64,000 nucleotides of DNA, from the NCBI GenBank assembly GCA_025677815.1, contig JAIXMP010000010.1, positions 62,001 through 126,000 of the forward strand. The letters run 5' to 3'. Below, piece after piece: positions 10,773-22,559 of this stretch; within the stretch, counting starts at the first letter, position 1, and each line of letters starts with the position of its first letter. The DNA is from Phascolomyces articulosus. Taxonomy: Eukaryota > Mucoromycota > Mucoromycetes > Mucorales > Lichtheimiaceae. The notes under the pieces are model-generated. The model searched no databases and was not told the DNA's origin. It was given only the letters and a program-made list of their open reading frames with translations. Both the position numbers and the translations under genes were made by a program.

Positions 10773-12995
10773 ATGGCATCTGCAGGTATAACAAAAGAAA
10801 GAGTGAATGATATATATAATTCTTTACGTGTAAAATGAGTACCCTTTTGATGTGCTGATGTATAACCTTCCGGGAAAATTACCTTATTCTATTTTTTGCA
10901 TTACTACTAGTCTTCATTTTGGACCTCAAGGGAAAAGTCCTTATTTCTCGTAATTATCGAGGCGACATCCCAATGAGTGCCGTCGAACGTTTCATGCCCT
11001 TGGTATATATCACAATAACGCGTTTTCACTACGATAATTCATTAATGTGTATTGACATTTTATCCCATCACTCTAATGGTGTGGGGTTTATCTTACTCTA
11101 TTTTATTACTGCTTTATTATTACCCGCGTTTTAATATAACAGATATCCGAAGCTGAAGATGAGCAAGTACCTCTACCTTGTTTCACCCATGACGGCATCA
11201 ACTACTTATATTTGAAGCATAGCAATCTTTATCGTATGTATTTAAAACAAAAAACAAAATTTCATTGGGATGTGTTTTTTTGTTAATTTTTTCAACCGAG
11301 ATGAGTTTTTTTATTGTATTTTAATAAACGTGTTTTGCTTTAATATAGTTCTGGCAATTACTCGAAAGAACACCAACGCTGCTTCAATTATGTTATACCT
11401 ACACAAACTTACCCAAGTGTTTTCAGAATACTTTAAAGAACTAGAAGAAGAATCAATCCGAGATAACTTTGTAATTGTATACGAACTTTTGGATGAAATG
11501 ATGGATTTTGGATATCCTCAGACAACAGAAACTAAAATTTTACAAGAGTATGTTTATTAGTGAGAGAAAATTTGATGTGTATGTGATATACGAAAGATAA
11601 CATGTGTTTAGTAACGACGAAATAATTTGTATGATTATCAATTTATAGATATATTACTCAAGATGCATACAAGCTTGAAGTTCAAGTCCGTCCACCCATG
11701 GCTGTTACAAATGCTGTGTCATGGCGTTCAGAAGGAATCAAATACAAGAAGAATGAAGTGTTTTTGGATGTTATTGAGAGTGTGAATCTCTTGGTATGTT
11801 CATATCATTATTATGGGAAGAAAGGGTTAACAGGGATGGAGTTTACCTTTTTATTATATGACCAAAAAGTAAAAACAAAAAAAAATCGGATAAGTGTTAA
11901 CAGTTGGATAATATAGGTAAATGCAAATGGTAATGTATTACGGAGCGAAGTACTTGGCGCTGTCAAGATGCGTTGTTATCTTTCTGGTATGCCAGAATTA
12001 CGTTTGGGTTTGAACGATAAAGTGATGTTTGAAGCTACAGGTAGAGGTAGCAACTCTACCAAATCCATTGAAATGGAAGATGTCAAGTTCCATCAATGTG
12101 TTCGTTTGTCAAGATTTGAAAATGATCGTACAATCAGTTTCATCCCACCTGATGGTGATTTTGAATTGATGAGTTATCGATTGCAAACAAGTGTGAAGCC
12201 TTTGATCTGGGTTGAAGCTGTGGTGGAAACATATTCTGGATCTCGTGTTGAATACTTGGTGAAGGCTCGAGCACAATTCAAGCGTAAAAGTACAGCTAAT
12301 AATGTTGAAATTGAAGTACCAGTTCCTGATGATGCAGACACACCTAAATTCAAGGTAAATATATATGCTGAATGAACGGATAATGGTATAGTAGGATATT
12401 ATGTTATTTGTAATTGACAACTATTTTATAGAGCAGCAATGGTTCTGTGTCATATAAACCTGAAAGATCTTGCCTGGTATGGAAGATCAAGCAATTCCAA
12501 GGTGGCAAGGAATTCATTATGCGAGCTCATTTCGGATTGCCTTCCGTACAAGCTGGTAAGTTTATTCGTTCATGCGCCGAGAAGATACGGGCTGAGGGAG
12601 AAAATGAGTTAAAAGATGGCGTTTTTTTTTGCCTATTGTTATTTTTTTTACTAAAGATAGTATATAATGCTATATATATATACTTAGCTGAAGAGACGGA
12701 AAAACGGCCACCAATAAACATCAAGTTTGAAATTCCATACTTTACAGTATCAGGTATTCAAGTAAGATATCTCAAAATTGTAGAAAAGAGTGGATATCAA
12801 GCACTTCCATGGGTGCGATACATTACTCAAAATGGAGGTAAGAAAAAAAGAGAATTTATTGAAAAGAACTACACCAGGTTTCTACCTTTTTTTTAATGAT
12901 CTGGTAAATTGACTTATATATATATATATAATCTAGATTACACAATGCGTATGCCTGAAAGTATCAAAGCAAATAAACAAGTTGGCTATTATTAA
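10773..12995 (+). CDS. APM1: AP-1 clathrin adaptor complex medium (mu) subunit
   Basis: This is the mu1 subunit of the AP-1 adaptor, which selects tyrosine-motif cargo for clathrin coats between trans-Golgi and endosomes. Nine exons are in phase: 10773-10785, 10911-11002, 11143-11233, 11349-11547, 11649-11793, 11917-12354, 12432-12555, 12688-12837 and 12937-12995 (436 aa). The sequence follows the mu1 family closely: VFILDLKGKVLISRNYRGD at the start, FSEYFKELEEESIRDNF, SWRSEGIKYKKNEVFLDV, SGMPELRLGLNDKV, KFHQCVRLSRFENDRTISF and KSGYQALPWVRYITQNG. The N-terminal longin-like domain covers about 1-140 and the mu homology domain about 165-435. The first exon has only 13 bases. Length equals the family norm. 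Confidence 0.97.
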
Positions 12996-13366
12996 AAAAC
13001 ATGATTACACGAAAAAAAAGTATAACACAAATCCCTCACATACAACAGATACATTCTTATATATATATATATATATATATATAACCAAAAATCACTCTTC
13101 GTTCACACACACATACACAGACATCTCTCACCACTCTTCCTCTCCCTGTTCTTCAACAATTTATTATACATATATAACTATATATAACTATATATAAAGT
13201 ATTTTCATCCCCTGGTTACTTATAGGTAATCTGGGGTTTTTAAGATTTTCCGAAACAAACTTTTTTTTGAGAAAAAAGTGACACAAATGAAGCCAAAATC
13301 TATATATAAATGTCATTATTTTCGAGAGAATTTATATCTTTTTTATCAATTAATAAATACACAAAA
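12996..13366. other. Intergenic stretch with AT microsatellite
   Basis: Contains a (TA)n tract at about 13060-13084 followed by CA/TC-rich sequence and A/T tracts. It holds the leader of the phosphatase gene. An in-frame upstream ATG exists at 13310. No other gene is seen. Confidence 0.5.
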
Positions 13367-14543
13367 ATGGTAGACCCAGCGTGGGCAACTAATGGGCGTC
13401 CACGTAATAGAAGAAAATGGCTTTGGATAGGTTTTTGCTTAGCAATATTTGCCATTGTTGTCATTGTTGTCGTGGTTCCTTCTGTGGTTGTCACCCGTAA
13501 TAATAGGAACAATGCTAGTAATCAACAACAACCAGAAGGAAAAGGAGGACCAGAACAAAATAGTACAACTGTGAATGGAGGTAATCCTATCGGTGACAGT
13601 GGGGGAGACCCATCAACAATGAATAAACCAACAGAAGCTCCACCTCCTTATGCCAAAGCCGTTTCTTATTATGCCAATTTGACTCGTGTTCGTACCTATC
13701 ATCACTTGGACCAAAAAGATCGTGTATTCATTATTGGTGATGTTCATGGCTGTGCCGATGAATTGAAGCAACTTGTAGAAAAAATACAGTATAATCAAGA
13801 TCGTGATCAGATTATTCTTGCCGGTGACCTTGTCTATCGTGGCCCGGATAATGTAGGTGTTATTCGATATGCAAAAGAAATTGGCGCATTATGTGTCCGT
13901 GGTAATCATGATGATGTAACGATTCGGTTCAAGACATACGAAATTCAACATGGGTTACAGGCAATGCAGAATAAAGATGATATTATGCGCGAAGGAGATG
14001 TAGCAGACCCACTTAAATTTAGCGATGATCATATGGATATTGTAAAGTAAGTCATTTTCTCCATTTTTTTTATACTGGCATATTATATATATGTATAATA
14101 ATTAACGAATATTTTGAAATTATTGAAAAAGAAATATGACACAAGAAGATTATGATTATTTGGTTAATTGTCCATTGGTCATTGATTTACCAACACTTAA
14201 TAATTCACGTGTGGTTCATGGAGGACTTGATCCAGAAATCGAGAAGCCAGTTAATAACGACCCGTATTGGGTGGTAAATATGCGTAATATGGATAAAGAT
14301 GGTGATCCGGAACGGACAAAGAGCAACGGAAAACATTGGACAAAATATTGGGCAGAAGCTCAGCACGCACCAAATAATACCACACCTATTAATATATACT
14401 ATGGCCATGATGCCGGGCGAGGATTAAATCTTGAATCAGAAACATTTGGAACAGATAGTGGCTGCGTTTATGGACATCAATTGACGGCTTTGGAGATGAA
14501 AACACATCAACTCACACAAGTGGATTGTCAAGAGTATTCATAA
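13367..14543 (+). CDS. PPN2: Membrane-anchored PPP/ApaH-type metallophosphatase, Ppn2-like
   Basis: This two-metal phosphatase most resembles the vacuolar endopolyphosphatase Ppn2 and bacterial ApaH. Two exons are in phase: 13367-14046 and 14132-14543 (363 aa). A single hydrophobic helix at about residues 19-43 follows a basic stretch, giving a type II membrane topology with the catalytic domain in the lumen. Metal and catalytic motifs are present in order: GDVHGC, GDLVYRGP, GNHDD, VVHGG and YYGHDAGRG, ending with DSGCVYGHQLTALEM, the Ppn2/ApaH-type C-terminus. The start at 13367 has a good A-rich context; an in-frame ATG at 13310 would add 19 residues. Polyphosphate or dinucleoside polyphosphate is the likely substrate, which sequence alone cannot settle. 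Confidence 0.78.
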
Positions 14544-14643
14544 AAAAAGTTGTTATGTGTTTTGTATTATTATATTATAATAAATTGAGGAATTATTTAC
14601 AGACTTTACGGGACACTGGTATATATTTGTTATTCCTTTTCTT

Positions 14644-15060
14644 TCACTCGTTTTTCTCGTCTTCAAGAGTAGTAGTAGTTGTTGTGGATGGTTGCTGTTT
14701 ATCATTAGTAAAAGGTGCTAATCCCATGTATTTTTGAAGTTGCTGCTTCTTGGTATCCAATACTGCCGTTTCGCATTTCAGTATAGCATCTTGCTCTTCC
14801 TCCACATATTGTAATCCAGGTAATTCTTGTAAAATACGTCGCGCATTATCAAATCGTTCGTCCATTTGTGCTACAGCTTTACCAATCTCTTCTTGATTGG
14901 CTCCATCAAGCATCAACTCAACAATACGATGAAAGTCGTGCATAAATGCAAAATCATTTTTATGGAAAACAGTTGAACCACCATCGGTGGTGGATTTATC
15001 TTTGGCATCAGAAAGTAACGTGGGTGAAGCACGTGTTGATGAAGGAATAGATGTTGACAT
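14644..15060 (-). CDS. MED9: Mediator complex subunit 9
   Basis: A single exon encodes 138 residues. After a disordered Ser/Thr N-terminus, residues ~33-120 form two predicted helices with the Med9 (Cse2) pattern: DFAFMHDFHRIVELMLDG, then FDNARRILQELPGLQYVEEE, then a heptad-like helix ending KKQQLQKYMGLAPF. Med9 sits in the Mediator middle module and bridges RNA polymerase II regulation. It is convergent with the phosphatase gene, with only 100 bases between stops. Med9 is short and weakly conserved, so the assignment rests on the helix pattern and the LPG...QEEQ-type motif. Confidence 0.72.
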   Translation of the reverse strand: MSTSIPSSTRASPTLLSDAKDKSTTDGGSTVFHKNDFAFMHDFHRIVELMLDGANQEEIGKAVAQMDERFDNARRILQELPGLQYVEEEQDAILKCETAVLDTKKQQLQKYMGLAPFTNDKQQPSTTTTTTLEDEKNE

Positions 15061-15640
15061 TTTTTATATATTGGGTAAACGTTCTGAACAAGAAGTAAAC
15101 CAAAAAAACATTTCTGAGTTTTAATTACTAATGCTACAAAGGAGTTCCAAAAAAAATCATGGATGAGAATCTGAAGTACTGAGCCCCTGCTCATCATAAA
15201 TCGCTGCTCATAGGAAAGTCCCAGTATCTCCGCTGGTTAAAGGACGGTGTGCCCAACAGCGTTCGAGGCCATGCTATTATACATAAAGAAACAACACATA
15301 CTCTTGGTTCTCGAGCGTTGTGACTAATAAACAAAGAATGGAGTAGATCAAAAAAGTGATATAAAAAAGTAAGTATTTCATTTATATATAAATATATTAT
15401 CAGTCATCCATGTACCATTATAATAAAAGAAAAAGAAGTATAATTATTACATACAGGAATACTATATGTGTTGACACATGCTAATTACTTGATGAGACAA
15501 AATTAATAGTAATTCTTCTCTTCATTACCGCATGTGAATCAAAGGATACTGTCCTCCTACCCAAAAATGCAAGCACTTGAATCACCCTGCCTTGGATCAA
15601 ACTATACTCACACCAAAGAAGTACAGTCGTAATAAATCAA
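15061..15640. other. Intergenic stretch between MED9 and a LINE relic
   Basis: A GC-richer block at about 15180-15330 stands out against the AT-rich background, but I find no open frame or tRNA fold in it. It may be old transposon sequence. The MED9 promoter lies at the left edge. Confidence 0.4.
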
Positions 15641-15649
15641 AGAAGATAG

Positions 15650-17660
15650 GTGCCAGACAACTTGAATGATTAAAAAAGATGGATGGCACCAAAAAAAAAG
15701 AATTGCGATAGTAGGTATTACCGGAAGATGGGTGGTATGGCATGAAAAAAACCACAGTAACCAAAGCGTACCACATTATGCATGAAATGAAAACAGATAT
15801 GAGAAGAACCCCACCTGCCGAGTGCTCTGTTCCATTTGATCCGCCATATGTTGATTATGTACGCATCGCTGTCATTATACAAAACTATCAATACCGCTTC
15901 ATCCATCCTAAAAAAGGTGTACTGCAAGGTTCTATCCTCAGTCCCCTTTTATACACCGTTTTTATTGATACACTAGCACGCCGACTACGTATCAATATGC
16001 ACGTTCGATGTGAAAAGCCTAATATCCTTCGATCAACTCATGTTAAAGGTGCTACTGAAGCATCAGCACAACAACAAATATACACAGGCGGAAAGAACGG
16101 ACGTCCCGATAAGAACCGACCTGATAAATCAAATATCATGATCTCTGCTTGTCTCTATGCCGATGATGTCGCGTTAATAGGGTCTCCTGTGGATATGAAA
16201 CGCTTACTTCAGATTGCTGAAAGACATTCTCTTGATCAAGGCTATAAATGGCACCCTGATAAATGTGTTATCATTGAACCACCAGCACCAATGCTCAATT
16301 ATCGTCACAATACCAGCTATACAACAAAGTTATACCTCTGGTCAACAACTTTCAATACCTTGGTATTCCTTTTGACCATAATGGTGTTAACTCTGCACAG
16401 TTGGTTAATCAACACACCACCAAAGCAACAGGAAATATGGCGCTGTTACGACAACTAGGTGTTCACCAATATGGAATCGGACTATGGCCTGCCTTGAGAA
16501 CATACCGGACCTTTGTCCGACCTGTTCTCGAATACAGCCAGGCCATTACCGCCCTGTCCGCAACGCAGAAAGATAAACTTAACAATGCACAAAAATGCTG
16601 CATTAAAATGTACCTCAATCGAAATGTATCAACACATTTTCCTACAATTGTTCTAATGGTATTAGCTGACCTACCCTCCATGCATACCAGAACGCGTACA
16701 TTACAACTCGAATTTGTCACTCGACTCCAACATCTACAAACCACCACCTTAGCACGATCCATTGAACTATCTTTCCTCTGGAACAAAAAGAAAGATAAAC
16801 ACTGGAAACATATATCTTCAAACAACCCCTTCTATCAGCTTTACACTAAAATGAAAAATAGAAGTAACCCACCTGATGATCCAGTAGAGAAAGCCATTTC
16901 TCAGAAGCGCGACGAGGAGCTTATTGCTCGAGCCAAACAAAGAAAAACCATCCGGTGTCTTCAAGGTCAACGAATGATTGACCTGGTACTATACCTTCCT
17001 GCTACATCGCGCGACCGTCATAGGTTAATTAAATGGAGAATGCACTGGCTGCCATCCTATCCCCTAAAAGATTGTCGATGTGGTCGCCATGCAGCAAATC
17101 GAGAACATTTTACGACTTCCCTTTAATGGAAGAAATAAACAACGAAATATCTACAACATTCGGTAATACCTCAACTTCAGCAAGAAATCCAACCTCTTGA
17201 CTATATTATAAATCACCTGCCACGCTCAGAGATCGGTTTATCACTTGGAAAATGGATAAACTGTTGGTTCGTCCTGGTTCGTGCTCTTCGAGAAATTGGT
17301 TGACCAAGTCACTCTGAAGATGACTACGAAGAAGATGGACCTGAACCTGAAGAGCCATCATTGCCATCCCAATTCATCGCTAGTCCGACTCAAGAAAATA
17401 ATTAAATAGTTCCCCCTCCCCTTTTCATTTTTTTCCGCTCCTTCCCATAAATCCTTATCTTTCTCGCTTCTTCTTTCCTCCACTTGTACTATCACCCTTA
17501 GTACTTACTCTAGCTTAGCTTTTCCTCCTAAATGGGAGGTTTTCAGCTGATGCCACAAATCTTCTTTCATATATAATTTCATCTCAAAGTACCGCAAGGA
17601 AGCGACCATATGCCTATAGGCGCAGGTCAAGCCAGTCTTCCACCTTAATAAATATAAATT
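15650..17660 (+). mobile_element. Decayed non-LTR (LINE) retrotransposon fragment
   Basis: This block has a more balanced base composition than its surroundings and encodes the C-terminal part of a LINE ORF2. It is 5'-truncated, since no endonuclease domain is seen, and it lacks the N-terminal fingers of reverse transcriptase. The 3' part after the coding relic is C/T-rich and ends near an AATAAATATAAA sequence around 17650. No target-site duplication could be assigned by eye. Confidence 0.7.
15742..17126 (+). pseudogene. LINE reverse transcriptase relic with frameshift
   Basis: The first frame (15742-16315) shows RT hallmarks: KKGVLQGSILSPLLYTVFID (the GxxQGxxxSPxL motif) and CLYADDVALIG (the catalytic YADD box). 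The reading then shifts at about 16315. In the new frame, [14 protein letters not shown] and [17 protein letters not shown] continue the standard post-RT region. It ends with a cysteine-rich [13 protein letters not shown] motif typical of the LINE C-terminal zinc knuckle. Because of the frameshift and 5' truncation, this copy cannot encode a working protein. Confidence 0.75.
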
Positions 17661-18964
17661 TTAATCTATGAAAAGAACCCCACAACATGGATAATCAAAG
17701 TAGAATAGTGTCACAGAAAAAAAAAAAAAAGTGACACAAGTGTAAGTAGATGAAGGACAGGACGCTGTATAACATCAAAATGAAACCCAGCAGCATGGAT
17801 CTTCAGAGGATGAACACGAAATAACATGGAGAAAATGCCGAATGTATGTGTTTTGGCTGCCACAGCATGAATAATCAAAAAGATTTGTATCAGAAAAAGA
17901 AAGAATTACCTTAACAAGTGTTACAAGAAGATGATGGATAGTACAAGCAGGAACCAAAGTATTTACGAAGGATGATGATGATGGAAGCTTCATCAACAGG
18001 ATCAAGGGAACTTGAGCATATGGACCAAAAACAGAGAATCATGTTGGATGGAGAAGATTTTCTTGCTTGTTGGCTGGATAGATGGATGATAAAACATTAT
18101 GGAGTTACTTTGGTTGCATTATACTTTTTTTGAAAGTGGATAGGATACTCATACAGATCTTGTATAATATTCTAGTTGCACTGCTCTTTGTTGGATAGAA
18201 AGAAGAAGTAAAAGAAGATGGTAGGGTGATGGTTTTTCAATTTTTGGGTACTCTTCTTTAAACCTTTTTATATTGTTTTCGTTGGGAAGAGAAGGTATGG
18301 GTTACTTGTTTTTTGTTACGTATATAGAATAGAACATGTCGGAAAATAGAGTACGTCAGACATAATAATTTGGTCGCCTTGCATTGATTGAAGAACAGGC
18401 CTTATATTCAGAAATAGTAGGTGATGGATAAGTTATGAATTTGTTTATCCTTCCTCTTGTTGTGTATGCTTTGGCGGATAACGGCTTTCGATCCTCTTCC
18501 AGTAGAACAGTTTTTATTTTTCAAACCATACCAATAATTAGATGCTGTCACTCTTTCTTTCGGTAGTGTTATCCTTGAGCACACTAATATACCAGATGGT
18601 ATAAACAATAATGGTGGGATAAATGGGCACGTAGCGCTGTAAGTGCTATTCCAGCTTCTTTTTTATTATTATTATTATTTATATCTCTTTTTAAAAAAAG
18701 CTCTTTTTACTACAAAAAAGACATTGTCAAGTTTTTTTTGACATTTGATTTATATGCGGGGTTTGATATGGGAAAAATCATTTCCCTGGTATCTCTTATC
18801 ACGTGTCCGTGAAGAATGGAAACAGCAATTGTAACCCTTAGTAAGTGAGACCAATTAAGGTTCTCCAGCCAGAAATTTGGCAACATATAATATATAACGC
18901 TGACATAATAGCCTTTCTTGATCTTGGTTTCTTTCTTTTCTTTTGTTTTTTGATTGTTATACAA
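17661..18964. other. Intergenic stretch with diverged tandem copies and a small hairpin
   Basis: Segments near 17690-17760 and 17860-17940 resemble each other (CACAACATGGATAATCAAAG versus CACAGCATGAATAATCAAAA, each followed by a CAGAAAA-type run). This suggests an old ~170-base tandem duplication. GTGTCAC at 17708-17714 pairs with GTGACAC at 17731-17737 across an A-run. The remainder is AT-rich, with a promoter-like region before 18965. No gene is recognised. Confidence 0.45.
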
Positions 18965-19953
18965 ATGGCATTGTTAAATCTTCTTCGTGACATTCGTACA
19001 CTTTTTACAAAGAATGATCCATTAAATGATCTCTGGTACATTGTGGCTGTAAGTATGAGACTTTTTCTTTTATATTAATGTATATCCCCTTTTTTTATAT
19101 TGAAATTAGGGATTATTGATAACCAACCCTGTATTATTTAAAAAGTGTTCAGCTATTACCTCACTCAATCATCCAGAGGATGTAGAACCTGTTTATAAAC
19201 TTGTAGAACAAACAATCGATGAATCATCCAAATTGAGTGCTTCCGAAAAAGAAGACGCCAAAGTCAAGGCAGTTTTGCGTATGCGTGAAGGTATCCTTAA
19301 AAGCTTTATTGCCTCTGGTTTTCCCAAGGTAAGAAAAACGTCCATTTCCATTTGATCGATTTATCATCTTATTCTCTTGATTTAATGAGTCATCACTTAC
19401 ATGAAAAAATAGACAATCAATGGACTGAGACACCTCCATATTGCAACACCCGATTATATCAGGACGAGATTACCACAAACACCAGTTCGGTGAGTATTTT
19501 CTTTTTACCTTAAGGACGAAGTATTTGTATGTAAGTTTTCCCGATAGACTAATGTATTTAAATAATAATCATAATAAAAATAGTCATGAAGAGTCGTGGG
19601 AAGAGATATCACAACAGCGAAAGCGGGGAAAAGCTTTATTCGCCAAAATCTATGACAAGCACAGTGAGCGTGTGACAAATGACATGTTTACATATTACCC
19701 AGATCTCGCATATGTTGCTATTAATCAACTCTATGGTCCTGTTGTTTCACACACTTCAGTTCTTTCAGGTAAAGAATCAAGCTTGATTTTGGTAACTGGA
19801 CTTAAGGCTCAAGATATTGCACTTCAATTACGTGGTCATGCTTGGGGAGCTATTCATCAAGGTGCTACTCGAGATGAATTGAGCAAAATCAATACCATGG
19901 TTAATTTACTCTGCCAACATTATGGTGTTGCTGTCCCAAAGGCTAAATTATAA
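18965..19953 (+). CDS. AhpD/carboxymuconolactone-decarboxylase-like protein with PTS1 (Pxp2-like)
   Basis: Four exons are in phase: 18965-19048, 19110-19328, 19413-19489 and 19584-19953 (249 aa). The all-helical sequence, with RMREGILKSFIASGFPK and the later LRGHAWGAIHQGATRDEL segment, matches the AhpD-like/CMD fold found in fungal relatives of yeast peroxisomal Pxp2. The protein ends in Ala-Lys-Leu, a canonical peroxisomal targeting signal type 1. The CxxC pair used by catalytic AhpD is not obvious, so peroxidase activity is doubtful. The start at 18965 gives a compact N-terminus; an upstream hydrophobic stretch in frame is considered leader. Function in fungi is largely unknown. Confidence 0.78.
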
Positions 19954-20246
19954 ACCAATTTCATTATTACCTATTATATATCATTAATATTATTCCTCAT
20001 TATGCAACAACATGATAGTAATTAAATAAATCGCTCAATCCTTTTTTAAAAGAAAAAGAGAAAAGTTCTTCATTTTAATCCCAGAGACGACGTTTGCACT
20101 TTTGAATCTATGCATTACAAGAGGTTTCAGGCGTCTTGTTTCAAAAAAAAAAAAAGCCCTCGTTCACAGTGGATAAACGATCTCAAAAGGAGATACCTCC
20201 AGAACTGCTCGATCTGTTTGTACTATCCCTATTTCCTTCACTCCAC

Positions 20247-22403
20247 ATGCCTTTGCCACTTGCTGTGAATGAGCATGTTACTTTTGCATATACAGATTCT
20301 CAATTTGTGATATTAAATAAGTTAACTGTTGGTATTTCATCGGTATCCTTATTTTTCTCCTTTTTGGTTATTGTTTTCTATGTATTGTTTATGTACTATG
20401 AACGAAGTAGGGCTGACAGAGTCTCTTTACGATGCGTTGTCCTGGGGTCCATATCAAATGTACTTGATACCATCATGGATATCAGTTCAAGTGTGGGTGA
20501 CACAGAACAAAAAACGTGTCGTGCACTTGGTCTCATTGTCGACTTTATGGACGTAATTAATGCTTGTTGCTTATCAATCATTGGCATTAATCTCTTCCTC
20601 ATTTTTGTAATCAAAGTGCATCGATCCGAACGATTAGAACGTTATTATTATCCAAGCATTATGCTATATAGCATTATCACCATGATTGTACCAGTCATTG
20701 AAGAAGTAAGATTCACAGTACCTATACAGGACGAGTCATGGGATTGCTGGTAAGTTAAGATAAGTAAAAATTTGCTTTTTACGTAATTCAACAATATTTT
20801 TACTGATAAATTCGTTAAATTAAAGGCATTTCAATCATATTGCAAATCGAGATGGTCAATACATATCTTGGGTAATATATTTATTTATCAGGAAAGAGAG
20901 AGAAGGGAGAGGTAACTTCTGACAGGTGTTTTAAATTATTAGATGGTTTATTATGCATTACTTTATTTCATTGTGTTACTTGGATTATCTTGTTCTCTTG
21001 TTGCCGTATTCAAGTTGATTCGTGAAGAATCTGCAAACTTTCAAATTATACGACATGTTGCTCCAACGGCTCATTATGGGTTAAGCTGTAATAAAAAGAC
21101 GAAACCGCGCCTAGCTCAAAAACATTATCAACAAACGAGTTTTTCGAAAGTTATTCTACGATGCTTGACATATACGTTAGGTACACATATATAAAAACTA
21201 GTTTGTTACTTGGTCAAGTTTATTTACATATATTTCTGTGTATACTTGATATATAGTACCAGTCCTTGTACATGTTTGGGGTTTTACTTTACAAATCTTA
21301 GTCTCGCTAAAAAAAGACGCGCCTTTTGGTTTGATGGCAGCACATACTGCCTTCTCAAGTGCTGAAGGTAAGTCATACATATCATTACTAAATTGGAAAG
21401 CAGTTATTGAAATAATTATATACTACCACATGGTAACTTTTTATATATTGTAGGCATAATGACAAGTATGGTTTTCTTTAGTGAGCCGGTTGTTGTTAGC
21501 TATATCAAAGAAAAGGCATCTGAATTTTATCGCATTTATGGGGAGGAATTTAGCATATTGGAAGAATATGGTCACGGAACAGGAGCAATACGATTAAAAC
21601 AGCAAAACCAACAGCGGCGAGTTTCTACAGTGTCAACGAGCTTAACTGACGAATTACAGAGTGTATTCAGCACAAACACAACTGGGACGCAATGTACCTC
21701 CACATTGTTTGATAAACGAAATTTGGTACCTCGATCCGCTACTGTTGAAAACCAGTATCATCCACATCAACAATTATCAATGGGACAAATGGATTTAGGA
21801 GATCGTAATAGCCCACATCTTGCACCGCCTAATGTGCCCCTTTCACCTATTTCATCGGTTGGATCCTTATATGTTATTACATGTCCTGCCGTCGTCAGGA
21901 CATCAACCTCATCCCCAACGTCGACAACAACATCATCTTATTCTTATTCATTAGATGATCCATATCCATATGAGGATACAAATGACATACGAACAATTCC
22001 AATGCGACGTGTTAGTGTGTCATCTTCTGTATATAGTCGTATCCGTAGTGAATATGAACGAAGATTATCTGATGAAACAACAGCATCGACATTGGTGAAT
22101 GATGGAGGAATTGGTAGGAGCATGGTGCCATCAACAGATACCCCAGACGAAATATTTATACCTTATCGATCACCAGCTTTGGCACGAGCTGCCCATTGGA
22201 TGTTTGTACATATTGATCGTTTACGTGGCCACCAAATTTCAAATAATAACGATGACAGGATAAACACTAGTCAACAGCAACAGTATAATGAACCTCCTCA
22301 TTACGATGGTGATTTATCATTAGGTCAAATTACTCCTGAAGTTATGGTACAATCTCCTTCTATGCGATCCAGTTCCACACGTTCCATAAGAGGATCCCAT
22401 TGA
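20247..22403 (+). CDS. Seven-helix G-protein-coupled receptor (Git3/cAR-like)
   Basis: Five exons are in phase: 20247-20749, 20826-20871, 20943-21180, 21257-21367 and 21454-22403 (615 aa from this ATG; an in-frame ATG at 20136 would add 37 residues). Seven hydrophobic helices are visible: about 20-48, 58-80, 92-122, 132-152, 185-210, 245-275 and 285-310. A short extracellular loop after helix 4 contains a Cys/Trp pair. The architecture, with a helix-7 FFSEP end and a long Ser-rich cytoplasmic tail (about 300 residues), fits the Git3/Dictyostelium cAMP-receptor-like fungal GPCRs. These couple nutrient or stress cues to G-alpha. The tail holds many Ser/Thr and Arg-X-X-Ser sites for regulation. 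The ligand is unknown. Confidence 0.75.
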
Positions 22404-22559
22404 TTTGATGGTTGTCATACACTAGCTCCAAAAACATGTCCATGGCGAATATTAATAGAAACCATAAAGATCAAAAATAGAAACTATTTAAAATGCCGTC
22501 TTCGTTGCGTTTTCTTCTATTTTTTTTTTTAATTCTGGTGGCCAAAGAAAAAAGTTGAC

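Noticed and set aside
15180..15330. GC-richer block with GTTCGAGGCC-like sequence, considered as a tRNA
   Set aside because: No acceptor stem, A box or complete cloverleaf could be paired around it.
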